Source: Gari tellinella
Lineage: Eukaryota; Mollusca; Bivalvia; Cardiida; Psammobiidae
Length of the DNA: 64,000 bases
Direction: 5' to 3'
NCBI GenBank assembly: GCA_922989275.2
Contig: OV277864.1
Span: 28,655,550 to 28,719,549, forward strand
The notes beneath the pieces are model-generated. The model searched no databases, was not told where the DNA came from, and saw nothing but the letters and a program-made list of their open reading frames with translations. A program made the position numbers and the translations under genes. Shown here one piece after another: positions 43,908 through 53,429 of the stretch. Each line of letters opens with the position of its first letter. Position 1 is the first letter of the stretch.

Positions 43908-44136
43908 TTAACCCATTTGTGCCCACAATCCCATATATAGGACATAGGCAAATAGTGTGGACTCTGATCAGACGCTGCATTATGCGGCATCTGATCAGAG
44001 TCTACACTGTTTGCTGATAGGAATTTCAATATTAAACAAAATGAAAATGTAAATTTTGACCAGGCATCCCTTTGATAAAAAATAGACTAATCCAATATAT
44101 AAACATGGAAGAATCCACTGGGCAAAAATGGGTTAA
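43908..44136. mobile_element. W-family TTAA element with near-perfect core I
   Basis: TTAACCCATTTGTGCCCACA to CTGGGCAAAAATGGGTTAA. Core AATAGTGTGGACTCTGATCA / GACGCTGCATTATGCGGCAT / CTGATCAGAGTCTACACTGT. It ends 41 nt before the exon at 44177. Confidence 0.9.
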
Positions 44137-44176
44137 TGAGTCAATGATTCTACAGATGTCTTTTTTGTCATTTCAG

Positions 44177-44256
44177 TGAAACCTTGTTATTTTTGCACCA
44201 GATATTTTTAAAAGGCCTATGTGCAAGACTGGAAAATTGGCCTACCTTAGTCTTAG
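44177..44256 (+). CDS. RASGRF: RasGRF exon: short DH-domain exon (conserved region 2)
   Basis: This 80-nt exon is too short to stand out as an open frame but is fixed by phase and homology. Acceptor TTGTCATTTCAG; T completes Ser; 26 codons read [20 protein letters not shown] then WPTLVL; the last base G is completed by GT of the exon at 46606 to give Gly; donor AG|GTAAGT is near-consensus. The product joins [18 protein letters not shown] upstream and [17 protein letters not shown] downstream, both expected for a RasGRF DH domain. A W-family element ends 41 nt before the acceptor. Confidence 0.95.
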
Positions 44257-44489
44257 GTAAGTAGCTTTTTGTCAAGCTCAAGTTATTTTTAAATGTGGGC
44301 TCATAACTTTAACAATTCTAGAACCATTTATATATATCGTATATCCTTTGCAAACAGTGTAGACCCTTTTCAAATGGCCTTTGTTTGTGATAATTTTAAA
44401 CATTAAGTCATTTTTGGGACAGGTACGTTAAGAGTCAATGTAATTATCCAATATTATCCAATAACTTGTTTCAAGTTTCGAAAACTAAG

Positions 44490-46605
44490 GTGATCAGTTT
44501 GATATGTTGGTGGCTTCAGTAATCTGTTTAATCTGTTACTACCTATGATGTGTATATTCCAGGAGTATGTTACTTACATTGCCATGATGAATTTAACATT
44601 ATCTGTTTAATGTTACTGCTTATATTGTATATACCAGGAGTATGTCACTTATGCTGTCATGTTGAATTTCGGGATTCTGTTTTGAATGTTGCTTTCTATG
44701 TTGTGTATTTACCATGAATATGTCACTAATGTTTTCATGTTGTATTCCAGGTGATCTGTTTGATATATTGCTGCCTATGTTGTGTTTTGACCATGAATAT
44801 GTCACTAATGTTTTCATGTTGTATTTCAGGTAATATGTTTGATATGTAACTGCCTATGCTGTGTATATACCTGAAGTATGTCACTTATGTTGCAATGTTT
44901 TATTTCAGGTGATCTGTTTGATATGTTGCTGTTTATGTTGTGTATATACACTGTACCATGAATATTTCAATAAGGTTGTCATATTGTATTTCAGGTGATC
45001 TATTTGATATGCTGCTGCCTATGATGTGTATATACCAGGAGTATGTCACTGATGTTTCCGTGTATTATATCAGGTGACCTGTTTTATATGTTGCTGCCTG
45101 TGTTGTGTATATATCAAGGGTATGTCAATAATGTTGTCATGTTGCATTTCAGGTAATCTGTTGGATATGTCGATGTCTATGTTGTGTATACCATGGATAT
45201 GTCACTAAAGTTGCTATGTTATATTTCTGGTGATCTGTTGGATAAGTTGCTGCTTATGTTGTATATACCAGGAATATGTCACTTATGTTGCCATGTTTTA
45301 TTTCATTTGTTATTTTAGAAATGATGCTGCCTGTGTTCTGTATATACCATGAATATGTCACTAATTTTGACATGTGGTATTTCAGGTGATCTGTTTGATA
45401 AGTTGCTTCTTATTATTATCATTATTATTATACCAGATTTATATAGCGCTCTTTTCACACAGGGGTAGTGCGTTCAAAAGCGCTTCACATATAATTACAC
45501 AAATGTACCTACAAAGCAAGAAAAGACAAAATAACTACAATAAGATCTAGAATAAACATGAATAAACATATAAAAGACAGCCCCCAAAATGGCGATCACA
45601 TTACTCCCATCAATCAGCAATGAATCGACCGGCTTCTGATTGTCCACTGATAGAAACAATAGTAAAGCGCCCAATGCAGGCCGCAAGGAAAAGACAAATA
45701 ACTACAATTAGATCTAAGATAAACATGAATAAACATACAAAAGACAGCCCCCAAAATGGCAATCACATTACCCCCATCAATCAGCAATGAAGCAAATGGC
45801 TTCTTAATGCCGACTGATAGATATAACAGTAGAGTGCCCAATGAAGGCCACCGAGAAAAGACAAATAACTACAATTAGACCTAAAATAAACGTGAATAAA
45901 CATACAAAAGACAGCCCCCAAAACGGCGATTACATTACCCCCATCAATCAGCAATGAAGCAACTGGCTTCTTAATGCCGACTGATAGAAATAATAGCAGA
46001 ACGCCCTATTAGGGTGTGTATATACAAGGAATATGTAATTCATTTTTGTTATGTTTTATTTCAGATAATCTGTTTGATATGTTGCTGCTTATGGTGTGAA
46101 TATTCTATGAATATGTCACTAATGTTTTCATGTTGTATATCAGGTGATCTGTTTGATATGTTGATGCCTATGATATGTATATATGAGGAGTATGTCAATC
46201 ATGTTGTCATATTGCATTTTAGGTGATATGTTGTATATGTCACTAATGTTGCTATGTTGTATTTCAGGTAATCTGTTTTATATGTTGCTACTTATGTTGT
46301 GTATATACATAGAATATGTCAATTATGCTGTAATGTTGCATTTCAGGTGATTTGTAGTATATGTTGCTGCCTAAGTTGTGTATATGCCAGGAATATATAA
46401 CTAATGTTGTCATGCTGTATTTCAGGTGATCTCTTTTATATGGTGCTGCTTATGTTGTATATACACAAAATATATCACTTATGTCAGGAGTGCGTCAGTA
46501 ATGTTGCCATGTTGTATTTCAGTTGTTTATATACCAGGAGTTTGTCAGTATGATGTCATGTTGTTTTTCAGTAGTGTATATATCAGAAGTTTGTCTGTAT
46601 TTCAG
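44490..46605 (+). repeat. Tandem array of duplicated 3' splice site plus exon start (about 79 bp units)
   Basis: Units of about 79 bp each contain the first ~55 nt of the exon at 46606 (GTGATCTGTTTGATATGTTG and onward to GAGTATGTCA) followed by ~24 nt of the intron end (ending TGTATTTCAG). Unit starts seen at 44751, 44830, 44909, 44995, 45074, 45153, 45230, 45386, 46065, 46144, 46223, 46268, 46347 and 46426, with more decayed units at 44490-44700 and 46523-46605. Spacing is most often exactly 79. Nearly all keep AG just before GTGATC or GTAATC. The unit is not a multiple of three: entering at an upstream copy and reading into the next meets TGA or TAA at the junction (AGG TGA or AGG TAA). A different repeat interrupts at 45405-46012. 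Confidence 0.93.
45405..46012. repeat. Insertion in the array: ATT microsatellite, conserved leader and three ~167-bp tandem units
   Basis: An (ATT)n stretch is followed by a leader (TTTATATAGCGCTCTTTTCA and onward to AAAAGCGCTTCACAT) of a kind common in marine invertebrate repeats. Then come three tandem copies of roughly 167 bp starting near 45520, 45686 and 45853, each with ACAGCCCCCAAAA, CATCAATCAGCAATGAA and a short run near GATAGAAA. The block splits the splice-site array in two. Open frames across it follow the repeat and are not genes. Confidence 0.75.
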
Positions 46606-46799
46606 GTGATCTGTTTGATATGTTGCTGCCTATGCTGTGTATATACCAGGAGTATGTCAGAAATCACCACTATAGCCTGCAGGTGCTGGCGGAGTACAAA
46701 CAGAGACCTGAATTCAACAATCTGCTCAAGAGATATGAGGAAAAACCAGCGTGCGAGAACAGAACTCTAGAAACTTTCCTTACATATCCTATGCACCAA
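46606..46799 (+). CDS. RASGRF: RasGRF exon: central DH domain, source of the upstream tandem array
   Basis: GT completes a Gly codon, then 64 codons run from [20 protein letters not shown] through [17 protein letters not shown] and [15 protein letters not shown] to [11 protein letters not shown], ending in phase 0 at CAA|GTGAGT. This is the middle of the DH domain, including the YPMHQIPRY helix shared with the next exon. The acceptor is GTCTGTATTTCAG. The intron upstream holds many tandem copies of exactly this splice site plus the first ~55 coding bases (44490-46605). They diverge after EYV, so only this copy carries the rest of the domain and is the functional exon. A C-family element begins 22 nt after the donor. 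Confidence 0.96.
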
Positions 46800-46821
46800 G
46801 TGAGTTATTGCTTATGGTAGC

Positions 46822-47064
46822 TTAACCCATTAAGCCCTAGTGACACATGCATCCTTTATCAAATGTGTACCTGTGAAGAGTACACTTGTCCTATGCAAAC
46901 AGTAAAGTCCCTGATCAGAGGGCTCCTGCAGGAGCCCTCTGATCAGGGACTTCACTGTTTGTCATTTTGAAATTTATTAAAACAACCCTAAATTGTCTAA
47001 AATGGGACCAGCCTTTATTGCAAACTGGAACTGTCCATTTGAGGTTTCAGGGGATAATGAGCTA
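46822..47064 (-). mobile_element. C-family TTAA element with perfect core I, beside a DH exon
   Basis: TTAACCCATTAAGCCCTAGT to CAGGGGATAATGAGCTAA. Core AAACAGTAAAGTCCCTGATC / AGAGGGCTCCTGCAGGAGCC / CTCTGATCAGGGACTTCACT. It starts 22 nt after the last exon base (46799). Confidence 0.9.
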
Positions 47065-47070
47065 ATCCAT

Positions 47071-47331
47071 TAACTCATTAAACCCTAGCACCGAGAATAC
47101 TCATCATTTACAAACAGTGCACCTATGAAGAGTACACCTTTTCCGTGCAAACAGGATAGACCAAGTACAGAGGGCTCATAAGGAACCATCTGACCAGAAT
47201 CTGCGCTGTTTGTCAATTTGAAATAAATTGTAATAAACAACCCTAAGTAGTCAAAAATGGACTACACTTTATTAGCTCGCCTATTCGGAGAATGGGGGGG
47301 CTTATGGAATCACCCCGGCGTCGGCGTCGGT

Positions 47332-47363
<32 letters not shown>

Positions 47364-48375
47364 TGGTTTTTCATGGTTAAAGTTTTGGGGTAAGTGTTGT
47401 TATGCACTAATACATCATGAAATATTTGCATTAGGAAGCTGATATTTGGATTGGAGATGCCCTGTGGGTTGAACATTGATGTTGTGTAGTTAAAATTTAA
47501 AAAAAAGTTTAAATTTAGTGAAAATTTCACCTTTTGTGGACTTACGTTTTTCGGCTGATTTCTCATGGTTAAAGTTTTGGGGTAAGTGTTGTTATGCACT
47601 AATACTACATGAAATATTTGTATTAGGAAGCTGATATTTGGGATGGAGGTGCTCTGTGGGTTGAACATTAATGTTGTGTAGTTAAAATTAAAAAAAAAGT
47701 TTAAATTTAGCCAAAATTTCACCTTTGTGGACTTAGGTTTTTCGGCTGATTTCTCATGGTTAAAGTTTTGGGGTAAGTGTTGTGATGCTCTAATACTACT
47801 TGAAATAATTGTATTAAGAAGCTGATATTGGGAATCAAGGTGCCCTGTGGGTTGAAAATTGATGTTACGTAGTTAAAATTTAAAAAAAGTTTAAATTTAG
47901 TCAAAATTTCACCTGTTGAGGACTTAGGTTTTTCGGCTGATTTCTCATGGTTAAAGTTTTGGGGTAAGAGTTGTAATGCACTAATACTACATGAAATATT
48001 TGTATTAGGAAGCTGATATTTGGAATGGAGGTGCCCTTGGGTTGAACATTGAAGTTGCGTAGTTTTTTTTTTTTTTAAAGTTTAAATTTAGTCAAAATTA
48101 CACCTTTTGTGGACTAAGAGTTTTGGGACTGAAATTTCAAAGTTAGTTAAGGAGTAAGTGTTGGAATGCACTTATACTACATGACATATTTGCATTAGGA
48201 AGTTGATATTTTGAATGGAGGTTCCCTGTGGCTTGAATATCAATGTACTGATACACTTTTCTTTTGATAGTTACCTATTTAAGAAAGGTTTAATTAGGCG
48301 AGCTTTGCTGTTCTCCGACAGCTCTTGTTGGATACTGAAATTTGTCCATTTGAAGTATTGTGGGTGAATGAGTTA
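47071..48375 (-). mobile_element. Second C-family element, interrupted by the (GGCGTC)n element
   Basis: TAACTCATTAAACCCTAGCA, core partly lost (GGATAGACCAAGTACAGAGG / GCTCATAAGGAACCATCTGA), then AAATGGACTACACTTTATT. After the insertion it resumes with ACTGAAATTTGTCCATTTGA and GGGTGAATGAGTTAAA. Confidence 0.8.
47272..48330. mobile_element. (GGCGTC)n-led element with tandem ~190-bp units
   Basis: TTAGCTCGCCTATTCGGAGA, GGGGGGGCTTATGGAATCAC, about eight GGCGTC hexamers (47318-47365), then units starting at about 47366, 47559, 47749 and 47945 and a divergent last one near 48118, each with TCATGGTTAAAGTTTTGGGG and AAGCTGATATTTGG. It ends TTTAATTAGGCGAGCTTTGC...CTCTTGTTG; AGCTCGCCTA and TAGGCGAGCT form short inverted ends. 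The minus-strand 159-codon frame with an Arg run is a readout of the hexamers and units. Confidence 0.87.
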
Positions 48376-48668
48376 AACCCCTAGTGATCTGTATATATCA
48401 TTCAAAAACAAAAAAAATTATATGTGAATAAGACACATGTCCTGTGCATACAGTGTAGAGCAAGAATGAGACTAACAAATTGCTGTTTTGTTGACAGCTG
48501 GGATAACTCACACCTTTTTATTTAGCTCCAACGTTATATTTTTTCACCATTTCTCATTTCATTTATTTTTTTATTGTTTGTCTTGGCCATACCACACTTT
48601 TTGCAGGTTTTTGTACTGTAAATTTAATTTCTGTGGGTACAGTGGGGAAGGTGTTATGCTTTCCTTAA

Positions 48669-49695
48669 GGTGGTTCGCGGGTCAGCTTATTCTGTGTCAG
48701 AATTCTTTGAAACCTTGATTAAATTGAAATATACCATATGGAGAGTGAAAAATCTTTAAAATAAAAAAAAGTTTTTTTCTGACAGGACCTTTTGTCGAGA
48801 AAAGCTCCTTTTTTAATAAACAGAAATATTTTCTTTATAGAATTATATAACTCAATAATTTCTGTACATTCAAGTAAACAGTGCATAGACTATAAGATAT
48901 TGGGCAAACAAAAGTATTTCATGACATATTTTCTGGAAATATCAATATTTTAAAAAAGTCAAATTCTGAAAATCTCAAATTACAAAAAATCTAGCTGTTT
49001 AACATACACTAATTTTACTCTTATTAGATAGATATAACTTAATTCTACTAGTCACAAAAATTTAATGAAAATCTACAGTAGAATTTACATTTTATACATG
49101 ATTTCCTGAAATTCTGACAAAATGTTAACACAAAACGAGTAACCTCCCTTGATTTCAACTTTAAAATACCGTCAGCTCTAAATAATACCATAAGTCAAAC
49201 CTGTAATAAGAGACCATTGAATACGTTAGCCTGTAGATCTTTAAAGGCAAGTGACTGCTTAATGCATAACAAAAGTAATGCATAAAAGCTCCTTTGGAAT
49301 CTATCTTTTAGCATTACTTTTGTCCTGTTTTAAGCTGCCATCTGTTATATAGGCTATAAATCCTCACAAATTTAGCTGTCACTTGACTATACTTGCATCT
49401 GATATTATTCATTATTACTAGACTAAACATAGCCTGTTCTTTGATCACTGCGTTATGAATTGACTAGTCAATAAAATCGGACAATTTGTTAAAAAAAAGT
49501 TTTGAAGCGAGTGGGAATCGAACCTTTCGATTGCAAGTCAATCACCGTACCAACTGCGCTAACAGAGAATACACTGAAGCAGATCAAACTTTTCTTTATC
49601 TAAATTTTCTACTATAAGCATGTGCCGCAAAGATCAGGTGAAAGTCATCAGCATTTCGAGAACTCGAGATGCGGGCCGCCCGCTGTCGAACCATC
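48669..49695. mobile_element. 1.0-kb TTAA element (copy 1) with GGTGGTTCG ends
   Basis: TTAA flanks (48665-48668 and 49696-49699). Left end GGTGGTTCGCGGGTCAGC; right end GCCCGCTGTCGAACCATC. Inside: A+T-rich sequence, an S-like hairpin (GCAAGTGACTGCTTAATGCA ... CATTACTTTTGTCCTGTTTT), and a tRNA-like segment. No transposase frame. A near-identical copy lies at 52380. Confidence 0.92.
49506..49566 (-). other. tRNA-like pol III promoter segment (damaged copy)
   Basis: On the minus strand A-box TAGCGCAGTTGG and B-box GGTTCGATTCC are intact, but about 8 nt in the anticodon-arm/variable region present in the copy at 53233 are missing. Not a functional tRNA. Confidence 0.7.
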
Positions 49696-49805
49696 TTAAA
49701 TGAATGCATATATATGTATGCCTTAAACCGTAGGTCTATTGCAAACATGATCGAATCTGAGAAAAGAAACTTGATGATCACATGTTTCTTATCTGGCTTC
49801 AAACT

Positions 49806-50206
49806 ATAGTGCTCCCTCTCTACAACTACACCCAATTGGATACAAAGATTATGTGTGTTGTTCGGAGGGAGTTGTTGGGAGGGAATTGTTACAGGGAAGC
49901 AAAGTTAATACCACTAGAGCGCTGAACATGAATTGACTTACATTTGCAAGTAGTCTAAACCCAGGTCAGATGTTGGGTTCAAACTGTTTGTCACTTGTCT
50001 TTATGTTTCTTTCATCAAAATGTCCAATACTGAACGTTGAGAAAAAACGCAGACAACAATTTTAAGCAGGTAACATTTCAGTAGTGATAAGGTAGTATCT
50101 GCTAGGATATAGAAAATATTTTCTATGATTTATAAAATGTCACTTCTTCTTCAGTAGAGAAATAAATTAAAAGCGTAGAGAGAGGTGTTTATGGAGTAAT
50201 GGGTTA
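49806..50206. mobile_element. Q-family fragment followed by right half of an M element
   Basis: 49806-50078: TAGTGCTCCCTCTCTACAAC, GTGTTGTTCGGAGGGAGTTG, one worn core (AGTCTAAACCCAGGTCAGAT / GTTGGGTTCAAACTG). 50080-50206: TCTGCTAGGATATAGAAAAT, TTCTTCAGTAGAGAAATAAA, TTATGGAGTAATGGGTTAA. Confidence 0.75.
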
Positions 50207-50263
50207 ATCAAGAAAGAATAATGTCTTTATCACTATATAACCGGGTTTTTGTTTTATTTCCAG

Positions 50264-50374
50264 ATACCTCGCTACATCATCACCCTACATGAGTTACTTG
50301 CCCATACCCCACATGACCATGTTGAGAGAAACAGCCTAGAGTATGCTAAAAGCAAATTAGAGGAATTATCAAAG
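50264..50374 (+). CDS. RASGRF: RasGRF exon: C-terminal DH helices
   Basis: Exactly 37 codons, phase 0 at both ends: [20 protein letters not shown] then [17 protein letters not shown]. Acceptor TTTATTTCCAG; donor AAAG|GTAGGTAAG. It continues TYPMHQ of the previous exon as [17 protein letters not shown], the conserved region 3 helix of DH domains that forms much of the GTPase contact surface. The HTPxxHVER segment is typical of RasGRF. A P-family element with core II hairpin begins 19 nt after the last exon base, so it lies within the first 20 nt of the intron. Confidence 0.97.
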
Positions 50375-50393
50375 GTAGGTAAGACAGGCAGTA

Positions 50394-50600
50394 CAGTAAA
50401 ACCTTTCTGTTACGACCACTAAAACAAAGGCTAATTGATTGTATTAACGGACAGGTGACAGCTTAAAGCAAGGTGACAGTGAAACAGAAAGCTCCTGAAG
50501 GAGCTTTTTGTTTTACTGTCACCTTGCTTTAAGCTTTCACCTGTTGTAAACACCCTAATAATTAAAACAATTTAGTGGTCGTAATAGAAAGGATTTACTG
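50394..50600. mobile_element. P-family TA element with core II, within 20 nt of a splice donor
   Basis: TA|CAGTAAAACCTTTCTGTTAC to GTGGTCGTAATAGAAAGGAT...TTACTG|TA. Core CTTAAAGCAAGGTGACAGTG / AAACAGAAAGCTCCTGAAGG / AGCTTTTTGTTTTACTGTCA / CCTTGCTTTAAG. The exon ends at 50374. Confidence 0.92.
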
Positions 50601-50719
50601 TATATACACGGCTAGGGTTCAGTAAGTCAAAACAGTATGTTTTTGCTCCCAAAACTGATTTTTTCAGATCTGTTCCCAGATAGTTTAGAGTCAGATCAGA
50701 TGCCAAGTAACTCTGCATA

Positions 50720-50973
50720 CAGTGGAGAAAACGTTATTCTTTCCCGTTAACATGCAAACTAAACGCAAACCCAAAGCAATGAAACGTAGAAAAAGACAAC
50801 ATTTCAACAATTCTTACTATTCATGTTAATCTGAGTGGCAAATAGTTTGGAACCTGATCAGACGACAGGAAACCTGGCCTCTGGCCTCTGATCTGGCTCC
50901 AAACTGTTTGCAATGGAAATGATAGTTTTAGCATAAACGCGCTTATTGGGAAAGAATGACGTTTTCTCTACTG
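50720..50973. mobile_element. A-family TA element, near-intact ends
   Basis: TA|CAGTGGAGAAAACGTTATTC to GAATGACGTTTTCTCTACTG|TA. Core GAACCTGATCAGACGACAGG / AAACCTGGCCTCTGGCCTCT / GATCTGGCTCC with a short internal duplication (GGCCTCT twice). Just upstream (50680-50715) half a core (GAGTCAGATCAGATGCCAAG) is cut by this insertion. Confidence 0.9.
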
Positions 50974-51032
50974 TATTGAGAAAGCTTCAAACTCTGCCTA
51001 GAGTATGCTACAGTGGAGAAGTTATATATGAT

Positions 51033-51174
51033 CTGTCATGAGTCAAACTTTGAGAAAGCTGATCTCAACCTCATCTAGAATTCAAATGTATTAAGCGAGC
51101 CTTGGCAAACTTAATAACTTTTCTATTCTAGATGAGATTGAGATCAGCTTGTCTCAAAGATCCACTCATGACAG
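51033..51174. repeat. K-family foldback element
   Basis: CTGTCATGAGTCAAACTTTG, AGAAAGCTGATCTCAACCTC, ATCTAGA pair with TCTAGATGAGATTGAGATCA, GCTTGTCTCAAAGATCCACT, CATGACAG. A short inner pair AAGCGAGCCTTGG lies at the loop. Copy 2 at 59483. Confidence 0.85.
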
Positions 51175-51349
51175 ATTCTTTTTCAAACATTATCAATGAT
51201 TTTAAGCAATAGGCATTTCTTTGAATAGAGTGACATTATCAAAGTGGAATAGACTGACATCTTGGAATAGAGTGATATCATGAAAGTGATCCCCAACATG
51301 TTTGAAACAAGGATATTCGCGATCATTGTTCACTTTTATAATAATTGAA

Positions 51350-51581
51350 AACAGGGATATTTATGTTCGAAATTATTGTCCTGTTTAAATGAAAGGTAAT
51401 GCAATGCAATAAAATGTGCAAAATGATAGCTTTTTGAAAATTCTGATGTTTTAATTTGATCTGAGTGGCAAACTGTTTAGCGACAGATCAGACGCAGTGT
51501 AAACAGGCTCCAAACTATTTGTAATAGAAATAATTGTTTCAGCACAAACAAGTTTATTGAAAAAGAATCATTTGTCTTCTC
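51350..51581. mobile_element. Worn A-family element
   Basis: TTATTGTCCTGTTTAAATGA, AATGCAATAAAATGTGCAAA, core remnant GCGACAGATCAGACGCAGTG, TAATTGTTTCAGCACAAACA, AAAGAATCATTTGTCTTCTC. Confidence 0.65.
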
Positions 51582-51827
51582 AAAAGAGGAACTTTCAAAA
51601 AAGGATATGAATAAAAACGTGCATTGTTAGATTGTAGATCTATATAGTGGGGAAGACAGTATATTCTATCTTAACCTATTTCTTCTTAGATACTCATTTC
51701 TTATGAATTTGATTTATCTCGACTGAAGTAGTTCCAATTTATAATATCAGCCATCTAAAAATAAACCTATTGGAGATGGTCAAGCTTCTACAGTATGGAA
51801 GGGTTAAGGTTATGCTTTAACTTTCAG

Positions 51828-51945
51828 ATAATGCACGATGAAGTTAGTGAAACAGAAAATATCAGGAAGAACCTCTCCATCGAAAGAATGATCATCGAAG
51901 GTTGTGATATACTTCTGGATGTTAACCAAACATTTGTTCGACAAG
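51828..51945 (+). CDS. RASGRF: RasGRF exon: end of DH domain and linker to second PH domain
   Basis: Thirty-nine codons and one base: [39 protein letters not shown], then G completed downstream. Acceptor AACTTTCAG; donor CAAG|GTAAGTAAAG. In vertebrate RasGRF the same segment leads into the second PH domain, with the next residues beginning GSLIQV. I looked for that exon through the remaining 12 kb and did not find it, so the gene continues beyond the window with the second PH, REM and CDC25 Ras-exchange domains. A G-family element starts 27 nt after the donor. Confidence 0.95.
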
Positions 51946-51972
51946 GTAAGTAAAGCATTAGTGTTACTGATG

Positions 51973-52165
51973 CAGTCAAACTTCGATATCTCAAACTTGT
52001 TTAACTCGAACTATCCGATAGTTCGACATATGAACTGAACTACTTCATGCTCTGTTAAGTCCAACATACGCATATTTCAAAGTTAAAACATGGCTGAGCC
52101 ACATTTTAACTTTGAAATAAGGGTATGTTCGACAAAACCTACTTCAAGATATCAAAGTTCGACTG
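51973..52165. mobile_element. G-family TA element with core III
   Basis: CAGTCAAACTTCGATATCTC to AGATATCAAAGTTCGACTG|TA. Core GCATATTTCAAAGTTAAAAC / ATGGCTGAGCCAC / ATTTTAACTTTGAAATAAGG. Starts 27 nt after the last coding base of the window. Confidence 0.88.
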
Positions 52166-52379
52166 TATTAAGTTATTGATTTTTTTCTGAATTTAAACCA
52201 ATTTCCTCCAAAAATATGCATTTTAATGCCTTTAATTTACTCCTCACTGAAGAAAATAGTCCCAATTTATATAATCATATCTTTTTAAAGTTGTTTACAT
52301 ATGTACCATAAGAAATTATTCTTTATCCTAGCAGACAGTATCTTAAAGCAGGCTGAAAGTAAAGTAGAATGTGCCTTAA

Positions 52380-53429
52380 GGTGGTTCGCGGGTCAGCTTA
52401 TTCTGTGTCAGAATTCTTTGAAACCTTGATTAAATTGAAATATACCATATGGAGAGTGAAAAATCGTTAAAATAAAAAAAAGTTACAGTGCCGTTTTTTT
52501 CTTACAGGACCTTTTGTCGAGAAAAGCTCCTTTTTTAATAAACAGGAATATTTTCTTTATAGAATGATATAACTCAATAATTTCTTTAAACTCAAGTAAA
52601 CTGTACATAGATTATAAGATATTGGGCAAACAAAAGTATTTCATGACATATTTTCTGGAAATATCAATATTTTAAAAAAGTCAAATTCTGAAAATCTCAA
52701 ATTACCAAAAATCTAGCAGTTTAACATACACTAATTTTACTCTTATCAGATAGATATAACTTAATTCTACTATAGTCACAAAAATTTAATGAAAATCTAC
52801 AGTAGAATTTACATTTTATACATGATTTCCTGAAATTCTGACAAAATGTTAACACAAAACGAGTAACCTTCCTTGAGTTCAACTTAAAAATGCCGTCAGC
52901 TCTAAATAATACCATAAGTCAAACCTGTAATAAGGGACCATTGAATACGGTAGCCTGTAGATCTTTAAAGGCAAGTGACGGCTTAATGCATAACAAAAGT
53001 AATGCATAAAAGCTCCTTTATGATCTATCTTTTAGCATTACTTTTGTCCTGTGTTAAGCTGCCGTCTGTTATATAGGCTATAAATCCTCACAAATTTAGC
53101 TGTCACTTGACTATACTTGCATCTGATATTATTCAGTATTACTAGACTAAACATAGCCTGTCCTTTGATCACTGCGTTATGAATTGACTAGTCACTAAAA
53201 TCGGACAATTTGTTAAAAAAAAAATGTTTTGAAGCGAGTGGGAATCGAACCTAAAACCTTTGGATTGCAAGTCAATCACCATACCAACTGCACTAACAGA
53301 GAAGACACTGAGGCAGATCAAACTTTTCTTTATCTAAATTTACTACTATAAGCATGTGCCGCAAAGATCAGGTGAAAGTCATCAGCATTTCCGGAACTCG
53401 AGATGCGGGCCGCCCGCTGTCGAACCACC
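52380..53429. mobile_element. 1.05-kb TTAA element (copy 2) inserted in a core II hairpin
   Basis: TTAA at 52376-52379 and 53430-53433. Ends GGTGGTTCGCGGGTCAGC and GCCCGCTGTCGAACCACC. Nearly identical to 48669-49695 along its length (same internal hairpin and tRNA-like segment; a few small indels such as an added ACAGTGCCG near 52485). The sharp target duplication and low divergence suggest recent movement. Confidence 0.94.
53233..53302 (-). other. tRNA-like pol III promoter segment (more complete copy)
   Basis: Minus strand GTTAGTGCAGTTGG fits the A-box consensus, GGTTCGATTCC is a perfect B-box, about 34 nt apart. The anticodon-loop-like CTTGCAA is present but the anticodon stem and acceptor arms pair poorly, so it is a tRNA-derived sequence and not a working tRNA. 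Confidence 0.75.

Noticed and set aside
45412..45520. Possible CRISPR-like or bacterial repeat array
   Set aside because: Repeats are adjacent without unique spacers, and the context is a eukaryotic intron.
44751..46605. Each array unit as a separate coding exon
   Set aside because: Units lack a proper donor after the exon fragment and diverge after EYV. Reading through gives stops at every 79-bp junction.
47243..47722. 159-codon open frame on the - strand with an arginine run
   Set aside because: It reads the GGCGTC hexamer tract and the ~190-bp tandem units in reverse. The repeated peptide follows the DNA repeat; no known domain.
53233..53302. Functional tRNA gene
   Set aside because: A and B boxes are good but the anticodon stem and acceptor stem do not pair; the other copy has lost bases between the boxes.
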